Of a stretch of DNA of 6,888 nt, positions 4,756-6,888 are shown piece by piece. How positions within the stretch are numbered: the stretch's first letter is position 1; the number at the start of each line of letters is the position of its first letter. A model generated the notes under the pieces. That model ran no database searches. It was given only the letters and a program-made list of their open reading frames with translations, and was not told the DNA's origin. The translations under genes were made by a program, and so were the position numbers. Origin of the DNA: JANLQX01 sp043775075 (GTDB lineage: Bacteria; Actinomycetota; Acidimicrobiia; Acidimicrobiales; JANYDT01); NCBI GenBank assembly GCA_043775075.1, contig JAYVSS010000156.1:1-6888 (forward strand), given 5' to 3'.

Positions 4756-6291
4756 GTGCCCCTGTTCGCTCGCCAACTGGCCGACGAACGACCCGACGAA
4801 ATCGCGCTGCGTGACCACCTTGTCGCCATGCGATGGATGGATGTGGACGACGCGCTGGATCGTGTGGCGAACGCCCTCGGAAAACTCGACCTCGGCCCGG
4901 CTAAGCGGGTGGCGGTCTACGCCGAGAACGCTGCGCAAACCGCCCTCGCCCACCTCGGTGCGTTGCTCGGCGGCGCGTCGACCGTGCCGGTGAACTTTCA
5001 CCTCACCTCCGACGAGACGTCATACATCCTTGAAGACTCGCAGTCGCGGGTCTTGTTTGTCGGCCCCGAAACGCTTGAACGCGGCGTGGCCGCGGCCAAG
5101 CAGGCCGGAGTGAACGTCATCGTGGGATGGAGATGTCCACCTCATCCGGACGTGATCGATTGGGACGAGTGGCTGGCGTCGTCGGTCCCCGGCTCGCCGT
5201 CGCTGGACATCGAACCCCGGCCGAACCTGCTGTACACCTCGGGCACGACGGGACGACCGAAAGGGACGGAGCTTCCACCCACGATGTTTGCCGGTGGCCG
5301 GACCATGGCTGAACATCTCGAGGGTCTCAAAGCGAACCGGTTTGCCCAGTTCGGCACCCACCTTGTGGTCGGGCCGATGTACCACACGGGACCCTTAAGC
5401 GGCATGCGCCTGCTCGTGGCGGGAATCCCGTCGGTCATTCTCGCCAAGTTCGATGCTGAGGAAACGTTGCGGGCGATCGACACTTATAGAACCGAAAGTG
5501 CGGTGATGGTACCCACGCACTTCGTCCGTCTTCTTGCGCTCCCGGACGACGTTCGGGCGAAGTACGACGTGTCGTCGATGAAGAGCGTCGCCCACACCGG
5601 GGCGAAGTGCCCCGTTGATGTGAAGCGCTCCATGATCGAATGGTGGGGACCCGTCCTGACCGATGCGTACGGCGCCACCGAAGTGGGAACCACATGTTCG
5701 ATCTCGAGTACAGAGTGGCTTGCCCATCCCGGCTCGGTGGGCCGTTGCATCCCGCCGTTCAGCCCCCGCGTCTACGACGACGAGGGAACGCTGCTCGGAC
5801 CGAACGTTGAGGGTCGACTCTTCTTCGCCGATGCGACCGGCCGCGGCGTCGTGTACCCGAACGATCGAGAGAAGAGCGCAGCGGCGCACATTGAGCCGGG
5901 CGTGTTCACCCTGGGCGAGATCGGGTATGTGGATGACGATGGATACGTGTTCATCACCGATCGGTTTAGCGACATGATCGTGTCCGGTGGCGCCAACATT
6001 TATCCGGCCGAGGCCGAGCAAGTGTTGGCCAAACACCCAGCAGTCCTCGACGTTGCCTGCATCGGCGTGCCGAATCGTGAGATGGGCGAAGAACTGAAAG
6101 CACTTGTTATCTTGCGCAACCCTGCGAGCCCCCCAGCCGCCTCGGAACTAATTAGCTACTGCCGGGACAACCTTTCGCATTTCAAATGTCCTCGCTCGGT
6201 GGAGTTCGTCACCGACATCGGCCGAACCACGATGGGGAAGGTCAACAAGCGCGCGTTGCGCGCGCCGTATTGGATGGGCCACCAAGATTGA
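4756..6291 (+). CDS. AMP-forming acyl-CoA synthetase / acid-CoA ligase (FadD-like)
   Basis: A 511-residue member of the ANL adenylate-forming superfamily. It would convert a carboxylic acid, ATP and CoA to acyl-CoA, AMP and pyrophosphate in the cytoplasm. The motifs are in order: phosphate-binding loop Y160-T-S-G-T-T-G-R-P-K169-G, then M208-Y-H-T-G, the adenine-side Y305-G-A-T-E309, the ribose-binding T385-L-G-E388-I-G-Y, the hinge I400-T-D402-R403-F-S-D, S410-G-G-A-N-I-Y-P, and the C-terminal catalytic lysine in M493-G-K495-V-N-K. Length is normal. At the ribose-binding motif the usual Asp is Glu (E388). It starts with GTG 3 nt after the stop of the SnoaL-like gene, with no clear ribosome site, so translation is probably coupled. 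It ends before a hairpin facing the SRPBCC gene. Class certain; whether the substrate is a fatty acid, an aromatic acid or a steroid side chain cannot be told. Confidence 0.93.
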   Translation: MPLFARQLADERPDEIALRDHLVAMRWMDVDDALDRVANALGKLDLGPAKRVAVYAENAAQTALAHLGALLGGASTVPVNFHLTSDETSYILEDSQSRVLFVGPETLERGVAAAKQAGVNVIVGWRCPPHPDVIDWDEWLASSVPGSPSLDIEPRPNLLYTSGTTGRPKGTELPPTMFAGGRTMAEHLEGLKANRFAQFGTHLVVGPMYHTGPLSGMRLLVAGIPSVILAKFDAEETLRAIDTYRTESAVMVPTHFVRLLALPDDVRAKYDVSSMKSVAHTGAKCPVDVKRSMIEWWGPVLTDAYGATEVGTTCSISSTEWLAHPGSVGRCIPPFSPRVYDDEGTLLGPNVEGRLFFADATGRGVVYPNDREKSAAAHIEPGVFTLGEIGYVDDDGYVFITDRFSDMIVSGGANIYPAEAEQVLAKHPAVLDVACIGVPNREMGEELKALVILRNPASPPAASELISYCRDNLSHFKCPRSVEFVTDIGRTTMGKVNKRALRAPYWMGHQD

Positions 6292-6297
6292 CCCTGA

Positions 6298-6340
6298 TGG
6301 GGGAGCGCTCATCGCGGCCCAGCCGCGACGGGAGCCCCCA
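6298..6340. terminator. Palindromic hairpin between convergent genes (repeat copy B)
   Basis: A second 43-nt inverted repeat, in the 51-nt gap between the convergent CoA-ligase and SRPBCC genes. Outer TGGGGG pairs CCCCCA and inner TCGCGGC pairs GCCGCGA around a CCA loop, with an irregular internal loop between them. Bases 6301-6329 equal the reverse complement of 626-654 except for one base, so it is the same element in opposite orientation. The inner stem and loop are fully conserved, while the outer arm has diverged on one side and become less paired. There is no T-run. It probably serves as a two-way terminator. Confidence 0.78.
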
Positions 6341-6342
6341 CG

Positions 6343-6810
6343 TCACGAAATCGTCGAAGACGCACCGTCGGGCCCGGCCTCAAGAATGCTTTTGAGCATC
6401 TGAAGGTCTCGCCTCATCGAGGATCGGGCAATGCGCGTAGCGATCGGGCCGAGCAATCGCAGGAGCAGGGTTGGCTCGAGATCAAAGGCATAGGTGAATC
6501 GGGTGAGTCCCATCCCGCTCTCGGCCTCCACCGTTCGGTGCCCGGAAATGCGACCGCTGGACCCCTGCCCCGAGAAGCGGTAACTCGTGCCGGGCTCAAG
6601 GGCCTCAACCGTCGTTGATGCCTGGTAGGTTCGCCCGCCGCGACGCAGAACTTCGCGCACTTTCGTGCCAAGGACGGGTGGTCCGGGCGGAATGGCGGAC
6701 ATCTCGACCAGACCGCTTCGCCACCGTTCGTCGAACGCATAGTCGGAAATCCGCGCCCAGACATCGGCCGACGCAGCGTGGATCTGAATAGTCTCGTCGA
6801 CTCGGATCAT
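6343..6810 (-). CDS. SRPBCC family protein (polyketide cyclase/dehydrase-like, START-type fold)
   Basis: A 155-residue single-domain protein of the SRPBCC (Bet v1/START-like) superfamily, small cytoplasmic proteins with a deep hydrophobic pocket that bind or transform lipids, polyketides and steroids. Visible features are the first strand I2-R-V-D-E-T-I-Q-I with the following helix A13-S-A-D-V-W18-A-R-I-S-D23-Y, W30 in the family's usual W position, G48-T-K-V-R-E-V, the strand pairs R65 to E72 and S80-Y-R-F-S, and a long C-terminal helix from about L117 with R125, R128, R132 and R133. No signal peptide or membrane segment is seen. The ATG at 6810 overlaps, as ATGA, the stop of a 7-codon leader ORF, and a -35/-10 promoter lies upstream. 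It converges on the CoA-ligase gene. Family firm, ligand unknown. Confidence 0.86.
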   Translation of the reverse strand: MIRVDETIQIHAASADVWARISDYAFDERWRSGLVEMSAIPPGPPVLGTKVREVLRRGGRTYQASTTVEALEPGTSYRFSGQGSSGRISGHRTVEAESGMGLTRFTYAFDLEPTLLLRLLGPIATRIARSSMRRDLQMLKSILEAGPDGASSTIS

Positions 6811-6830
6811 GATTGGTCTGGGTAGGTCAT
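6807..6830 (-). CDS. Seven-codon leaderless leader ORF overlapping the SRPBCC start
   Basis: On the minus strand an ATG at 6830 opens a short frame encoding MTYPDQS and ending at TGA (6809-6807). That TGA shares bases with the ATG of the SRPBCC gene (ATGA, 4-nt overlap). The ATG lies 7 nt after the TACTAT -10 box, the same distance as at the Rieske gene, so the transcript would begin at or near this ATG and ribosomes would reach the SRPBCC start by termination and reinitiation. No Shine-Dalgarno sequence precedes the SRPBCC ATG, which fits coupling. Leaderless short upstream ORFs are known in mycobacteria. The frame is short enough to arise by chance, so expression is an inference. Confidence 0.45.
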   Translation of the reverse strand: MTYPDQS

Positions 6831-6837
6831 GGAGCTA

Positions 6838-6867
6838 ATAGTACGACAGCTAACTATCAGAGGTCAA
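6838..6867 (-). promoter_or_regulatory. Promoter of the leader ORF and SRPBCC gene
   Basis: On the minus strand TTGACC (6862-6867, five of six matches to TTGACA) is followed after 18 nt by TACTAT (6838-6843, a TANNNT box). This is the best -35/-10 pair in the window. The surrounding DNA is clearly AT-richer than the genes. Within it AGCTAA occurs twice (6833-6838 and 6848-6853), and ATAGT (6838-6842) and ACTAT (6853-6857) form an inverted pair across a 10-nt gap overlapping the -10 box and spacer, a possible operator. The region up to 6888 shows nothing further. Confidence 0.6.
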
Positions 6868-6888
6868 ATAATCTCATGTCGAAGTAGT

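Noticed and set aside
4291..5001. 236-codon minus-strand open frame opposite the SnoaL-like and CoA-ligase genes
   Set aside because: The opposite strand carries clear family motifs throughout; this frame has no recognisable domain and no promoter or ribosome site.
5395..6036. 213-codon minus-strand open frame within the CoA-ligase gene
   Set aside because: It lies wholly inside a gene with intact adenylate-forming motifs and is rich in His, Arg and Gly, as expected for a shadow frame.

Overview
The window looks like a piece of a moderately GC-rich (about 60%) bacterial chromosome, most likely an actinobacterium. The reasons are GC-biased third codon positions, GTG starts, several promoters whose -10 box sits 6-8 nt in front of the start codon (leaderless mRNAs), and a gene mix (Rieske oxygenase, SnoaL-like proteins, FadD-like CoA ligase, SRPBCC protein, CHK-like phosphotransferase) common in mycobacteria and Acidimicrobiia. 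The taxon is an inference from style, not from a marker gene. There is no rRNA, tRNA, CRISPR, transposase or phage gene.

Layout, left to right: an unassigned left edge (1-117); an NTF2/SnoaL-like protein (118-603, +); a 43-nt hairpin (614-656); a Rieske oxygenase alpha subunit (663-2087, -); a divergent promoter region; a xylose-isomerase-like TIM-barrel protein (2171-3055, +); a partial tandem copy of that gene's 3' end (3068-3098); a CHK/aminoglycoside-type phosphotransferase (3112-4200, -); a divergent promoter region; a second SnoaL-like protein (4297-4752, +) in an operon with an AMP-forming acyl-CoA synthetase (4756-6291, +); a second 43-nt hairpin of the same family (6298-6340); an SRPBCC lipid-binding-type protein (6343-6810, -), preceded by a 7-codon leader ORF (6807-6830, -) that overlaps its start as ATGA and has its own -35/-10.

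Taken together the genes look like a catabolic or modification cluster for a hydrophobic, ring-containing or carboxylic substrate. The Rieske enzyme would hydroxylate or demethylate, the CoA ligase would activate a carboxylate, the SnoaL and SRPBCC proteins would bind or isomerise hydrophobic intermediates, and the kinase and TIM-barrel enzymes would act on hydroxylated or sugar-like parts. No ferredoxin or reductase partner for the oxygenase is present, and the substrate cannot be read from the sequence.

The most unusual signals are small. They are (i) the leaderless 7-codon ORF coupled to the SRPBCC gene, (ii) a palindromic repeat present twice in opposite orientation, each time between convergent genes, and (iii) a duplicated gene 3' end whose differences fall mostly at synonymous positions, suggesting a recombination scar rather than a simple slip.
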